Numbered from the stretch's first letter, positions 16,594 to 24,346 are shown. The stretch is 64,000 nt of DNA from Actinomycetota bacterium (GCA_005884115.1 VAXW01000005.1:62001-126000); one strand, 5' to 3'. The notes: generated from the sequence alone by a model not told the origin. Program-made: numbers and translations.

Positions 16594-17048
16594 GTCCGGA
16601 GGAGGCGGTGGAGGGGGGGGCTGCAGCGCAGCAAACCCCCGCCGCTGACAGCGCAGGCAGATCGCAGCACGGCGCAACCATGGCCGCAATCTCGCGGCGC
16701 ATCGTGCACCTGCTGAAGGAGTACTACGGCAAGGGCCCCACCAAGGCCCGCACGTACCACTGGGGCGATCTCGTGGTCGTGCTCCTGAGCGGCGGCTTCA
16801 CCCGCGCCGAGAAGACCCTGCTGGAGGAGGGTCGGGAACGCGCCGTGATCGAGCAACGAGCCGAACTGCAGGATCTCATGGGACCGCGCTTCAAGCGCGT
16901 CATCGAGGAGGAGCTGAACCGCGAGGTGATCGCGTTCATGAGCGCCAACCACCACGACCCCGACTTCAACGCCGAGCTGTTCGTCCTGGCCCCGCTGCCC
17001 AGCGAGAACGGGCTCGACACGACCGCGGAGGGGGCCGTGGAGGGCTAG
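16590..17048 (+). CDS. DUF2294 (Na-translocating decarboxylase-associated) domain protein
   Basis: 152 residues if started at the ATG at 16590, which overlaps the stop of the short upstream ORF; the ATG at 16680 directly before the conserved domain is the alternative. Residues 31-142 match DUF2294 throughout: AAISRRIVHLLKEYYGKGP at the start, then VVVLLSGGFTRAEKTLLEEG, VIAFMSANHHDPDFNAELFV and a final VLAP. The family is small, cytoplasmic and of unknown function, common in Gram-positive and actinobacterial genomes. The N-terminal 30 residues are low-complexity, with a Gly/Ala run encoded by GGAGG repeats. Confidence 0.8.
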   Translation: MSPEEAVEGGAAAQQTPAADSAGRSQHGATMAAISRRIVHLLKEYYGKGPTKARTYHWGDLVVVLLSGGFTRAEKTLLEEGRERAVIEQRAELQDLMGPRFKRVIEEELNREVIAFMSANHHDPDFNAELFVLAPLPSENGLDTTAEGAVEG

Positions 17049-17217
17049 GGAGCCGTGGCCCCCACCCGTCGCCCGGCGCCAGCACCTCGAGGCGTCCACG
17101 CAGGCGGCGGTCGCGACTCTCGCCTTCCTCTGTGGCGCCAAGCCGCCTGCCGGTCTCGGTCCTGCGGCTCGAGGCCCGTGCCAGACACGCGCAGAAACCG
17201 GCTGTACGACCACTCGG

Positions 17218-17246
17218 TAGACAAACCTGTCTGTCTTTGCTAGGCT
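17218..17246 (+). promoter_or_regulatory. promoter and TetR-like operator of sigma factor gene
   Basis: TAGACA (17218-17223), 17-bp spacer, TAGGCT (17241-17246). The stretch TAGACAAACCTGTCTGTC (17218-17235) differs at only two positions from TAGACAGACCTGTATGTC on the minus strand of the TetR operator region (2082-2099), and in both places it starts at the -35 hexamer. This suggests the TetR at 1431-2063 also binds here. Confidence 0.5.
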
Positions 17247-17259
17247 GGCGCGTCAAGCG

Positions 17260-17361
17260 AGGTGGATCTCTAGTCCACCTGAGCGTGTTTCGGTTGCGCA
17301 AGCCCGAAAGGCCTCCCTAGGGCTCCGGGTTGCTCACCGTCCACGGGGGAAACACAGGAGG
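17260..17361 (+). ncRNA. candidate structured 5' leader of sigma factor mRNA
   Basis: Hairpins: AGGTGGA/TCCACCT (17260-17280, 7-bp stem, 7-nt loop) and TTTCGG/CCGAAA (17288-17309). Longer pairings are possible: TGAGC (17280-17284) with GCTCA (17332-17336), and GTGTTTC (17285-17291) with GAAACAC (17349-17355). The last would pair right next to the AGGAGG Shine-Dalgarno (17356-17361) and competes with the second hairpin. I do not recognise a known riboswitch class. Confidence 0.35.
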
Positions 17362-17369
17362 ACCAAACC

Positions 17370-18179
17370 ATGACCGGTGCTGCCTATGCACGGGCACCGC
17401 ATACGCACTGTGCGCGTGCCGCCCCCAGCTCACGCGACCTGCGCGGGCCCAGGCAGACGCGCCTGATGCGTCGCTGGCGCCGCGACCACGACCGCGCCGC
17501 GCGCGACCAGCTGATCGAGCACTTCATGCCGCTCGCGCGCAAGCTCGCGCGGCGCTATGCCCGCTCCTCGGAGCCAAGCGAGGATCTCGCCCAGGTGGCG
17601 AGCCTCGCGCTTGTGCGCGCCGTCGATCGCTTCGACCCCGAGCGCGGCAGCAGCTTTGCGGCCTTTGCGATACCCACCATCCTCGGAGATCTGCGGCGCT
17701 ACTTCCGCGACTGCACGTGGTCCGTCCACGTGCCGCGCGGCGAACAGGAGCGTGCGCTAGCGATCGAAAGGACCAATGAGAGGCTGACGAACCTCGAGGG
17801 CCACCGGCCCACCGTCCAGGAGATCGCCGAGTACATGGAGCTGAGCATCGAGGAGGTGCTAGACGGGCTCCAGGTCGCACAGTCCTACTCCACGCTGTCG
17901 CTGGATGCGCCCTCCGGCGCGCTCGAGGAGGACGACGACTGCACCGTCGCCGACACGATCGGCGCCGAGGACGAGCGCTACGAGCTGATCGAGGACGACG
18001 CGGCGGTCTCCCAAGCCGTGCAGATCCTGCCCTACCGCGAGCGGCGCATCCTGGAGCTGCGCTTCGTCGACGACATGACCCAGAGCGAAATCGCCAAGCA
18101 GCTGAACATCTCGCAGATGCAGGTCTCGCGCGTGCTGCGCCGCTCGATCGACGAGCTGCGCGAGCGCGTCGCCGCGTAG
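17370..18179 (+). CDS. RNA polymerase sigma factor, SigB/SigF/SigG family
   Basis: 269 residues, ATG preceded by AGGAGG. Region 2 is at about residues 50-118: LIEHFMPLARKLARRYARS, EDLAQVASLALVRAVDRFDP and the -10-reading FAAFAIPTILGDLRRYFRD. Region 3 contains HRPTVQEIAEYMELS. Region 4 is LPYRERRILELRF, followed by QSEIAKQLNISQMQVSRVLR. This is the stress/differentiation sigma class of Gram-positives. No anti-sigma or anti-anti-sigma gene lies beside it, which is unusual for this class, so control may come from the promoter and leader described upstream. Confidence 0.93.
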   Translation: MTGAAYARAPHTHCARAAPSSRDLRGPRQTRLMRRWRRDHDRAARDQLIEHFMPLARKLARRYARSSEPSEDLAQVASLALVRAVDRFDPERGSSFAAFAIPTILGDLRRYFRDCTWSVHVPRGEQERALAIERTNERLTNLEGHRPTVQEIAEYMELSIEEVLDGLQVAQSYSTLSLDAPSGALEEDDDCTVADTIGAEDERYELIEDDAAVSQAVQILPYRERRILELRFVDDMTQSEIAKQLNISQMQVSRVLRRSIDELRERVAA

Positions 18180-18201
18180 CTGTACTGCCTGTTGTCGCCG
18201 C

Positions 18202-18268
18202 GGGCTCGCTCGAGCGGAGCCCGCCGGCGGCGCGTCCGACTGCGCTCGCGGCGCGACACGCCGCCGGC
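18202..18268 (+). terminator. tandem GC hairpins after sigma factor gene
   Basis: GGGCTC/GAGCCC (18202-18222) and GCCGGCGGCG/CGCCGCCGGC (18223-18232 and 18259-18268, perfect 10-bp arms). No T-tract. They separate the sigma gene from the HtrA-like gene. Confidence 0.45.
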
Positions 18269-18287
18269 CGCGCGCGCGGGTGCGTCC

Positions 18288-18293
18288 TATCGT
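18288..18293 (+). promoter_or_regulatory. -10 box TATCGT before short ORF upstream of HtrA-like gene
   Basis: TATCGT ends 6 nt before the ATG at 18300. The same hexamer precedes the short ORF upstream of valS and the pafBC gene. Confidence 0.5.
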
Positions 18294-18299
18294 GAGGGC

Positions 18300-18338
18300 A
18301 TGCAAGAAACAGTGCAGCAGCCTGCGGGGCGACGGTGA
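18300..18338 (+). CDS. possible 12-codon leader ORF of HtrA-like gene
   Basis: Encodes MQETVQQPAGRR. Its TGA (18336-18338) overlaps the GTG start of the protease gene (GTGA). It begins 6 nt after a -10-like hexamer, so it would be the leaderless 5' ORF of this mRNA and deliver ribosomes to the protease start, which lacks a good Shine-Dalgarno. Confidence 0.35.
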   Translation: MQETVQQPAGRR

Positions 18339-19366
18339 ACGCTCGCCTCTCCCTGATCGCCGACGAGACGGCGTTCGACCGCCCCGACGACTTCGCCCGC
18401 GAGCCCGCTGAGAACGCCGAAGCCCAGGCGCTGGACGCTTACTCGCGAACGGTCTCTACCGTAGCCGCGCGCCTGGCCCCGAGCGTGGCCAATCTCCGCA
18501 TCCTCCGCGCCACCCGCCGCGGGCGGACTCCGGCCGGCGGCGGCAGCGGAGTCGTGCTCACGCCCGACGGCTACCTGCTCACCTCCGCGCACGTGGTGGC
18601 CGGGCGCGACCGCATCGGCCGCGCCTCGTTCGTGGACGGGCGCGAGATCTCGTTCAGCATCGTGGGCTCGGATCCGCTTTCGGATCTCGCCGTCCTGCGC
18701 GCTGAAGCCGACGACCTCGTGCCCGCGCTGCTCGGCGACGCCGCGCAGCTGCGCGTCGGCCAGCTGGTGGTCGCGATCGGCAACCCGCATGGATTTGCCG
18801 GCTCGGTCACGGCCGGCGTCGTTTCCGCGCTGGGCCGCTCGCTCCCGGCGCGCAGCGGGCGCGCGCTGCGCATGATCGACAACGTGATCCAGACCGACGC
18901 CGCGCTCAACCCCGGCAACTCCGGTGGCGCGTTGGTGGACTCGTTCGGCCGGGTGGTCGGCGTCAACACGGCCGTGGCAGGCATCGGACTTGGGCTCGCC
19001 GTGCCCATCAACGACGCCACCCGCAAGGTGATCGGCGCGCTCATGACCGACGGTCGCGTGCGGCGCGCCTACCTCGGCGTCGCCGGAGGCTCGCGCCCGC
19101 TGCCCGCGCGGGCCCGTCGCGAGCGGAGCCAGGCCAGCGGCGTGGAGATCGTCGAGGTCATGCCCGATAGCCCCGCCGCGCGGGCGGGGCTCGGACCGGA
19201 GGATTTGATCGTCGAGCTCGCCAGCTCGCGCGTCGAGGGCGTCGACGACATACAGCGCCTGATGGTCGCCGACCTGATCGACGTTCCCGTCGAGGTGGTC
19301 GTGCTGCGCGGCGGCCAGGAGCGCCGGCTGCGCCTGGTACCGCGCGAGCTCGACGCCCTCGGCTGA
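18335..19366 (+). CDS. HtrA/DegP-like trypsin-type serine protease with PDZ domain
   Basis: 343 residues from a GTG. Trypsin-like triad: His86 in LLTSAHVVAG, Asp117 in SDLAVL, Ser196 in LNPGNSGGAL. A PDZ domain occupies about residues 240-340 (GVEIVEVMPDSPAARAGL, then ELASSRVEGVDDIQRLM). Unlike most actinobacterial HtrA proteins I see no signal peptide or membrane anchor at the N-terminus, so it may work in the cytoplasm. Family members degrade or remodel misfolded proteins. It follows the sigma factor gene but is separated by hairpins and appears to have its own promoter. Confidence 0.9.
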   Translation: MNARLSLIADETAFDRPDDFAREPAENAEAQALDAYSRTVSTVAARLAPSVANLRILRATRRGRTPAGGGSGVVLTPDGYLLTSAHVVAGRDRIGRASFVDGREISFSIVGSDPLSDLAVLRAEADDLVPALLGDAAQLRVGQLVVAIGNPHGFAGSVTAGVVSALGRSLPARSGRALRMIDNVIQTDAALNPGNSGGALVDSFGRVVGVNTAVAGIGLGLAVPINDATRKVIGALMTDGRVRRAYLGVAGGSRPLPARARRERSQASGVEIVEVMPDSPAARAGLGPEDLIVELASSRVEGVDDIQRLMVADLIDVPVEVVVLRGGQERRLRLVPRELDALG

Positions 19367-19376
19367 GGGCAACGGC

Positions 19377-20939
19377 TCAGGCCGCGGCCTCGACCAGCGC
19401 CCCCTGCCTCTCCTCGCCCGCGGACGCGGCCGGCGAGGGGATCGGCTGGGCGGGGAGCAACAACGCGGCCATGATCGCGCCGGCGAGCGCCACTCCGCCC
19501 GCCACCAGGCAGGCGGCGCTGAGGCCATCGACGAAGGCGCCGGTTGCGGCCCGGTGGACGAGTTGCGCCAGGCCCGCATGTCCTGTGTGGCCGATGCCCG
19601 AAGCCACCCCGAGCGCCGCGCCGACAGATTGGTGCGCCGTCCGCGTGAGCGCGCCGGGCAGGCCGTGCGGCAGAGCGCTTGCCAGGTGACTGGCGTAGAT
19701 CGACGCATACACGCTCCCGATCACGGCCACGCCCAGCGTTCCGCCCAGCAGGCGCGTCGCGTCATTGACCGCCGAGCCCACGCCGGCCTTCGCGCGCGGA
19801 ACCACGCCCATGATGGCCTCTGTCGCCGGAGCGCTCGTCAACCCCATGCCGGTGCCGTACACGACCATCTGCGCCGCGATCGTGCCGTAGCCCGTCACGG
19901 CCGACGCCGTAGAGACCCAGGCGTAGAAGCCCGCCACCGCCACCAGACCGCCCGCGACGACGATCTTCGTGCCCACGCGCACGGCCAGCTTGGTGCCGAG
20001 CACCGAGGCCACGCCGACCGAGGAGGCGACCGGCAGCAGGTGCACGCCGGCCGAGAGCGGGCTGTAGCCCTTCAGGAACTGGAAGTACTGCGTGATCAGG
20101 AAGATGAAGCCGAACAGCGAGAAGAACGCGACCGTCACTGCGCCGCTCGCGGCCGTGAAGCGGGGGTTCGCAAACAGCCTGACATCGAGCATCGGTTCGC
20201 TCGTGCGCCGCTCCCACGCAACGAAGACCGCGACGAGCAGCGCGACCCCAGCGAAGCCCGCCAGGCTGCGCGCGCTGCTCCAGCCATGGTTGGGAGCCTC
20301 GATGATGGTGAAGATCAAAAGACCCATCGCGGCCGTCGAAAGCCCGAAGCCCAGGCCGTCCGTGCGCGGGGCGCTCGGGTCGCGAGAGCTCGGCACGGTG
20401 CGCGCGACGAGCGCCGCCGCGAGCGCCGCCACAGGCGCCATGGCGAAGAAGATGCTCGACCAGGAGAAGCGCTCGAGCAGCCATCCGCCGACGATCGGGC
20501 CCAGGGCGATCGCCACGCCCGCGGTCGCTCCCCACAGCCCGATCGCCCGGGCGCGCTCCGCGCGCACGGTGAAGATGTTGGAGATCAGGGACAGCGTCGC
20601 CGGGAAGACCATCGCCGCGCCCAGTCCCATCACGCAGCGTGCCGCGATCAACTGCCCCGGCGTGTCCATGAAGCCGCCCGCCAGGCTCGCGAGTCCGAAC
20701 ACGGCGAGCCCAGAGCAGAGCATGCCCTTGCGGCCGAGGCGATCCGACAGGCTGCCGGCGGCGAGCAGCAGCGCGGCGAACACGAGGTTGTAGGCGTCTA
20801 CCACCCACTGCAGCTGGCTGTTGGAGGCGTGCAGCTCGCGTACCAGCGTGGGAAGTGCGACGTTCACGATCGTCGTGTCGAGGTTGATCGCGAAAGCCGC
20901 CAGCAGCAGCGAGGCGAGTATCAGCGGGCGGTTGCGCAT
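19377..20939 (-). CDS. MFS transporter, DHA2 (EmrB/QacA) drug exporter family
   Basis: 520 residues. The ATG at 20939 follows GGAAGGAG; an upstream in-frame ATG is not needed. Motifs of 14-TM drug:H+ antiporters are present: NLDTTIVNVALPTLVREL in TM1, motif A GSLSDRLGRKG and motif C-like GPIVGGWLLERFSW. It should export drugs or small metabolites across the cytoplasmic membrane using the proton gradient. It is divergent from the HxlR regulator at 21034. Both promoters lie symmetrically over a perfect palindrome, so the pair is a typical regulated efflux unit. Confidence 0.93.
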   Translation of the reverse strand: MRNRPLILASLLLAAFAINLDTTIVNVALPTLVRELHASNSQLQWVVDAYNLVFAALLLAAGSLSDRLGRKGMLCSGLAVFGLASLAGGFMDTPGQLIAARCVMGLGAAMVFPATLSLISNIFTVRAERARAIGLWGATAGVAIALGPIVGGWLLERFSWSSIFFAMAPVAALAAALVARTVPSSRDPSAPRTDGLGFGLSTAAMGLLIFTIIEAPNHGWSSARSLAGFAGVALLVAVFVAWERRTSEPMLDVRLFANPRFTAASGAVTVAFFSLFGFIFLITQYFQFLKGYSPLSAGVHLLPVASSVGVASVLGTKLAVRVGTKIVVAGGLVAVAGFYAWVSTASAVTGYGTIAAQMVVYGTGMGLTSAPATEAIMGVVPRAKAGVGSAVNDATRLLGGTLGVAVIGSVYASIYASHLASALPHGLPGALTRTAHQSVGAALGVASGIGHTGHAGLAQLVHRAATGAFVDGLSAACLVAGGVALAGAIMAALLLPAQPIPSPAASAGEERQGALVEAAA

Positions 20940-20986
20940 CGGGACTCCTTCCACAGGGCGAGTTTTATAAAGAGACGCGACTACCC

Positions 20987-21023
20987 TAGCAAGGGGAGTT
21001 GCATGACGCAACTCCCCTTGCTA
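20987..21023. promoter_or_regulatory. perfect 16-bp-arm palindrome, operator between MFS and HxlR genes
   Basis: TAGCAAGGGGAGTTGC (20987-21002) and its exact reverse complement GCAACTCCCCTTGCTA (21008-21023), with 5 bp between. Toward the HxlR gene: TTGCAT (20999-21004), 17 bp, TAACAT (21022-21027). Toward the MFS gene: TTGCGT, 17 bp, TAGGGT (minus strand, 21011-21006 and 20988-20983). Both promoters start in the centre and end at the palindrome edges, so a dimer bound here would block both. Confidence 0.75.
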
Positions 21024-21027
21024 ACAT
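21022..21027 (+). promoter_or_regulatory. -10 box TAACAT, leaderless promoter of HxlR gene
   Basis: TAACAT ends 6 nt before the ATG at 21034. Confidence 0.6.
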
Positions 21028-21033
21028 GATCTC

Positions 21034-21543
21034 ATGCTGCAGCGCGACTACCAGACGCAAACCTGCTCGATCGCGCGCGCGCTCGAGATCGTCGGCGAGA
21101 GATGGACGCTGTTGATCCTACGCAACGTATTTCTCGGATGGCGCCGCTTTGACGAGCAGCAGCAACAGCTTGGGATCGCGCGCAACGTGCTCGCCTCACG
21201 GCTGCAGAGGCTGCTCGACGAGCAGATTCTCGAGCTGCGGCCATACGGCGAGCGCCCCGTGCGCCACGAGTATCACCTCACCGAGAAGGGTCGCGCCCTG
21301 TGGCCCGTGCTCGCCGAGCTGCTGCAATGGGGGGATCGCTACGCGCCCGAGCCCGCCGGCCCTCCGAGGATCTTTCGCCACAGAGAATGCGGTGGGCTGA
21401 TGGGAGCGCACTGCATCTGCGAGCGCTGCGGCCAGTGGCTGGACTCCGAGGACGTGATCTCCGAGCTCGGCCCGGGAGCCCGCGCGCGGCGCAAGGGGCG
21501 GGCTCAGCGGGCCGCCCGCCGCGCGGCGCCCGCGAGCGCCTAG
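21034..21543 (+). CDS. HxlR family transcriptional regulator
   Basis: 169 residues. The N-terminal winged helix has the HxlR signature: SIARALEIVGERWTLLILRN, RFDEQQQQLGIARNVLASRL, then YHLTEKGRALWPVL. The C-terminal part has a Cys cluster (HRECGG, CICERCGQW) that may bind metal or sense oxidants. Its start is probably leaderless. It very likely represses the divergent MFS exporter and itself through the palindrome between them. The stop overlaps that of the convergent MaoC gene by 4 bp. Confidence 0.9.
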   Translation: MLQRDYQTQTCSIARALEIVGERWTLLILRNVFLGWRRFDEQQQQLGIARNVLASRLQRLLDEQILELRPYGERPVRHEYHLTEKGRALWPVLAELLQWGDRYAPEPAGPPRIFRHRECGGLMGAHCICERCGQWLDSEDVISELGPGARARRKGRAQRAARRAAPASA

Positions 21544-22031
21544 GCCTCTTCGACCAGCACGCGCCCGACGCCATCGGCCACGCACACGGGCTTCTCGCCG
21601 CCCTCCGACTCGACGGTGAAGCGCGTGACCACCTGGTGCCAGCCGCCGCCGATGTCCGCGACCTCGACTATCTGCGCGTAGCAGCGCAGCCGCGTCCCCA
21701 CGATCACCGGTGCCGGGAAGCGAACCTTGTTCCAACCGTAGTTGACGCCCAGGCGAAAGCCACTCCACTCGATCAGGTCGCGGCGCATGCCGTCGATGAG
21801 CGAGAGCGTGAGGTTCCCGTGGGCGACCGTCGTGCCGAACGGGCTCTCCGCCGCAGCGCGCTCGACGTCGACGTGGATCCACTGGTCGTCGCCGCTCAGT
21901 TCAGCGAACTGGTTGACCAACTCCTGCGTGACCTCGCGCCACGCGCTTGGCCCGATGACCTGATCCTTGAGCTCACGGACACCCTCGATGCCGTGACCGC
22001 GCGCCTTGGGCATGGTCGCGCTGAGAGCCAT
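21540..22031 (-). CDS. MaoC-like (R)-specific enoyl-CoA hydratase/dehydratase
   Basis: 163 residues, ATG preceded by AAAGGAGATGAG. Hot-dog fold of the MaoC type: VTQELVNQFAELSGDDQWIH carries the hydratase Asp/His pair, followed by SPFGTTVAHGNLTLSL. It would hydrate trans-2-enoyl-CoA in fatty-acid or polyketide-like metabolism. It is the last gene of the lipid cluster transcribed leftward from 25564, 46 bp after the WS/DGAT gene. Confidence 0.9.
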   Translation of the reverse strand: MALSATMPKARGHGIEGVRELKDQVIGPSAWREVTQELVNQFAELSGDDQWIHVDVERAAAESPFGTTVAHGNLTLSLIDGMRRDLIEWSGFRLGVNYGWNKVRFPAPVIVGTRLRCYAQIVEVADIGGGWHQVVTRFTVESEGGEKPVCVADGVGRVLVEEA

Positions 22032-22077
22032 CTCATCTCCTTTCGCGGACTGAGTACATGCTATTGGCCGCAGCGAG

Positions 22078-23598
22078 CTAGCGCGTCCGAGGCGCCGAGC
22101 TCGCCGCTCCGTTCCGCAGCGCCGAGCTCGCTTTGGCCGCCTTGGCCTTGGAGCCGTTCTTGGTCGCAGGGGCGCCATCGACGGGCGCGCGCTTCTTCGC
22201 GCGTGGGCTCGGCTCCTCGTGCAGTATCACCGAGAGCTCATCGAGCGCGTCGCCGAGGTACAGCGCCAGCCGCTGCAGGTGCGGAAGGGTGTCGCGCGCG
22301 CCGATCAGGCCGAAGTTCAACGTCCCCGCATAGCTGACGCAGGTGATGTTGAGCGCGTTGCCATGGACGAGCAGCGAGACCGGGTAGATCGCGTCCAGCC
22401 GCGCGCCGTTGAAGTACAGCGGCTGCGCCGGCCCCGGCACGTTGGAGATGCCGAGACTGAAGGGGACCGGCGTGTGGCCGCCGAGGCCTGCGAGCAGGGC
22501 GAGGATGTAGGGCACGTTGATGACCACGGCCTGGCTGCCCAGCGCCTCGCGCGGCAGCCCGCGCAGCTGCTGCTTGGCCGCCTCTGTGGAGCGCTTCACC
22601 GCCTCCAGACGCTCACGCGGGTCGCCGACGTTGGTCCCGAGCTCGGCGATGATCATCCCGATCGCTGTGCCGGGACGGTTGTCGTCGGCCTCGCGCAGGC
22701 TGACCGGGATGCCGGCCGTCAGCGAACGACCCGGCAGGCGCGCGTGCTCGGAGAGGTAGCTGCGCAGGGCGGTCCCGCAGAGGTAGAGCACGATGTCGTT
22801 GAGCGTGCAGTCGGCGGCGCGCGCAAGCGCCTTCACGCGCTTCAGCTCGTACTGCTGCGTGGCGAACCGCCGCTGGCCCTCGATGCGCCCGCCGAGGGCC
22901 GACGCCGGCGCCGTGAACGGCGCCGCCAGCGGCGTGTCGCGCACGGCCGCCGCCGCCAGCTCGAGGGCTGAGCGTCCCAGCCCGCCCGCGGTGAGGACAC
23001 CGTCGCGCGCGCTCTCCAGCGCGCGCCTTGCGAAGCCGCTGCGCTCGCCTGGCTGCGCCAGTGGGCTCGGAGGCGGGCCGACCGCCCAGAAGGCCGGCGT
23101 GTCGCGCTCGCGCGGGTCCGGCGAGAGCGCGCGCAGGATCATGCGCATCCCACTCACGCCGTCGATCAGGCTGTGATGCATCTTGGTGTAGATCGCGAAG
23201 CGATCTCCTTCCAGGCCCTCGATCAGGTGCACCTCCCAGAGAGGACGGTGAAGGTCGAGCTGGTTGCTGTGGAGCCGCGACACGAGCACGCCCAGCTCCC
23301 GCTGGCCGCCAGGGCTGGGCAGGGCGGAGTGGCGCACGTGGAAATCGAGATCGATGTCCTTGACCGTCCGCAGCAGCGGCAGGCGTGCGCTCACCAGCGG
23401 GGCTTCGACCGGCTTGAGGTTCCAGGGCGGCGGCAGCGTGCGCGTCGCACGCATGCGCTCCAGCTGCAGCTTCAGGTACGTCGGCGGGGCGTCGGGTGGC
23501 CGGGTGAATTCGAGCAGCCCGCCCACGTGCATGGGCGTCTCGCGCGACTCGAGCAAAAGCCACGCCGCGTCGGTTGGTGAGATCTGCACGATCGACAT
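22078..23598 (-). CDS. wax ester synthase/diacylglycerol acyltransferase (WS/DGAT)
   Basis: 506 residues, close to the family norm. The catalytic HHxxxDG is YTKMHHSLIDGVSG (His141, His142, Asp146, Gly147). Other WS/DGAT landmarks are the N-terminal ISPTDAAWLLLESRETPMHV, PLWEVHLIEGL and NVPGP. It makes wax esters or triacylglycerol from acyl-CoA at the membrane or lipid-droplet surface. The C-terminal 40 residues are a Lys/Ala-rich tail, probably disordered. It lies between the TetR (23716) and MaoC genes on one strand, so carbon storage may be controlled by the same regulator as the thiolase. Confidence 0.93.
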   Translation of the reverse strand: MSIVQISPTDAAWLLLESRETPMHVGGLLEFTRPPDAPPTYLKLQLERMRATRTLPPPWNLKPVEAPLVSARLPLLRTVKDIDLDFHVRHSALPSPGGQRELGVLVSRLHSNQLDLHRPLWEVHLIEGLEGDRFAIYTKMHHSLIDGVSGMRMILRALSPDPRERDTPAFWAVGPPPSPLAQPGERSGFARRALESARDGVLTAGGLGRSALELAAAAVRDTPLAAPFTAPASALGGRIEGQRRFATQQYELKRVKALARAADCTLNDIVLYLCGTALRSYLSEHARLPGRSLTAGIPVSLREADDNRPGTAIGMIIAELGTNVGDPRERLEAVKRSTEAAKQQLRGLPREALGSQAVVINVPYILALLAGLGGHTPVPFSLGISNVPGPAQPLYFNGARLDAIYPVSLLVHGNALNITCVSYAGTLNFGLIGARDTLPHLQRLALYLGDALDELSVILHEEPSPRAKKRAPVDGAPATKNGSKAKAAKASSALRNGAASSAPRTR

Positions 23599-23715
23599 GC
23601 CACCCTCCGGTGCGACTCCGCTTGAAACCTGCCGGCGCTCGCGGGGTGCGACGCCCCAGGTCCCTTGCCGCCCAAGATACTCCCAACCATCGCGACGAGC
23701 GCGTCGCAGGGCTCG

Positions 23716-24339
23716 CTACCGCGCGGCCAGCGCGAGCAGGTGAGGCTTGATCGCCTGCCAGCGACGGTCGACCACGCTGGCGCCATCGACCGCGCGCGTC
23801 ATCGCCAGCCCGCGCATCAGCGCGAGCGTCGCGTCCAAGAAGACCCTGAAGCTCGCGTCCTCGTGGCGGTCTGGGAGCAGCTCGCCCGCGCTGTCGAGCA
23901 TCAGCTGCGTCACCTCCCGCTCGAGCTTGCGCATCGCGCTCGCCAGCGCGCGGTCGGTCCGCGCAGCGATCCATAGCTCCAGCGTGGCCTGAAAGACGGG
24001 CCCGTTGTGAATGCGCCACAGCTCCTCCAGGATCGCCTCGTGGCGAGCGAGCTCGTCCGGCTCGTCCAGGTTCGCGCGCGCGAGCGCTTCGCGCGCCAGG
24101 CGCTGCGCGACGTGGCGGATCGCCTCGGTCAGAAACTGCGTCTTGGTGGGGAAGTAGTGCATCTGGGTCCCCTGCGATACGCCCGCGCGCTCGGCCACGC
24201 GACGGGTGGTGAGGTTGGCGTAGCCGTCGTTGACGAGGCAGTCGACGGCCGCGTCGAGCAGGGCCGCGCGCGACGCCGCACGCCTCTCGGCCTGCGTCCG
24301 GCGCTCGCGCGTGGGGCTGCCCTGCAACGGCGCGGCCAC
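23716..24339 (-). CDS. TetR family regulator in lipid operon
   Basis: 207 residues from a GTG only 7 bp after the thiolase stop, so cotranscribed. HTH: RAALLDAAVDCLVNDGYANL, then GVSQGTQMHYFPTKTQFLTE. The YFPTK tail of the recognition helix is typical of TetR proteins sensing acyl-CoA-like or hydrophobic ligands, but the effector is unknown. The 18-bp palindrome upstream of the thiolase (25583-25600) is its probable operator. Confidence 0.9.
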   Translation of the reverse strand: MAAPLQGSPTRERRTQAERRAASRAALLDAAVDCLVNDGYANLTTRRVAERAGVSQGTQMHYFPTKTQFLTEAIRHVAQRLAREALARANLDEPDELARHEAILEELWRIHNGPVFQATLELWIAARTDRALASAMRKLEREVTQLMLDSAGELLPDRHEDASFRVFLDATLALMRGLAMTRAVDGASVVDRRWQAIKPHLLALAAR

Positions 24340-24346
24340 GCGCGCC

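Larger units (their letters stand above)
17049..17369 (+). other. 321-bp non-coding region before sigma factor gene
   Basis: No convincing gene. The first 165 bp are featureless GC-rich sequence. The last 150 bp hold a promoter with an operator-like element (17218-17246) and a leader with several inverted repeats that ends at a strong Shine-Dalgarno. Confidence 0.6.

Noticed and set aside
17253-17369. Sigma leader as a c-di-AMP (ydaO) riboswitch
   Set aside because: GGGGGAA is present but the other conserved blocks could not be found; kept only as an unassigned structured leader.
18287-19708. 473-codon minus-strand open frame opposite the HtrA-like gene
   Set aside because: Antisense composition, no start signal, and overlaps the MFS 3' end in another frame.
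19554-21029. 491-codon plus-strand open frame opposite the MFS gene
   Set aside because: Low-complexity His/Arg/Asp composition and no family; the minus strand has a full 14-TM transporter.
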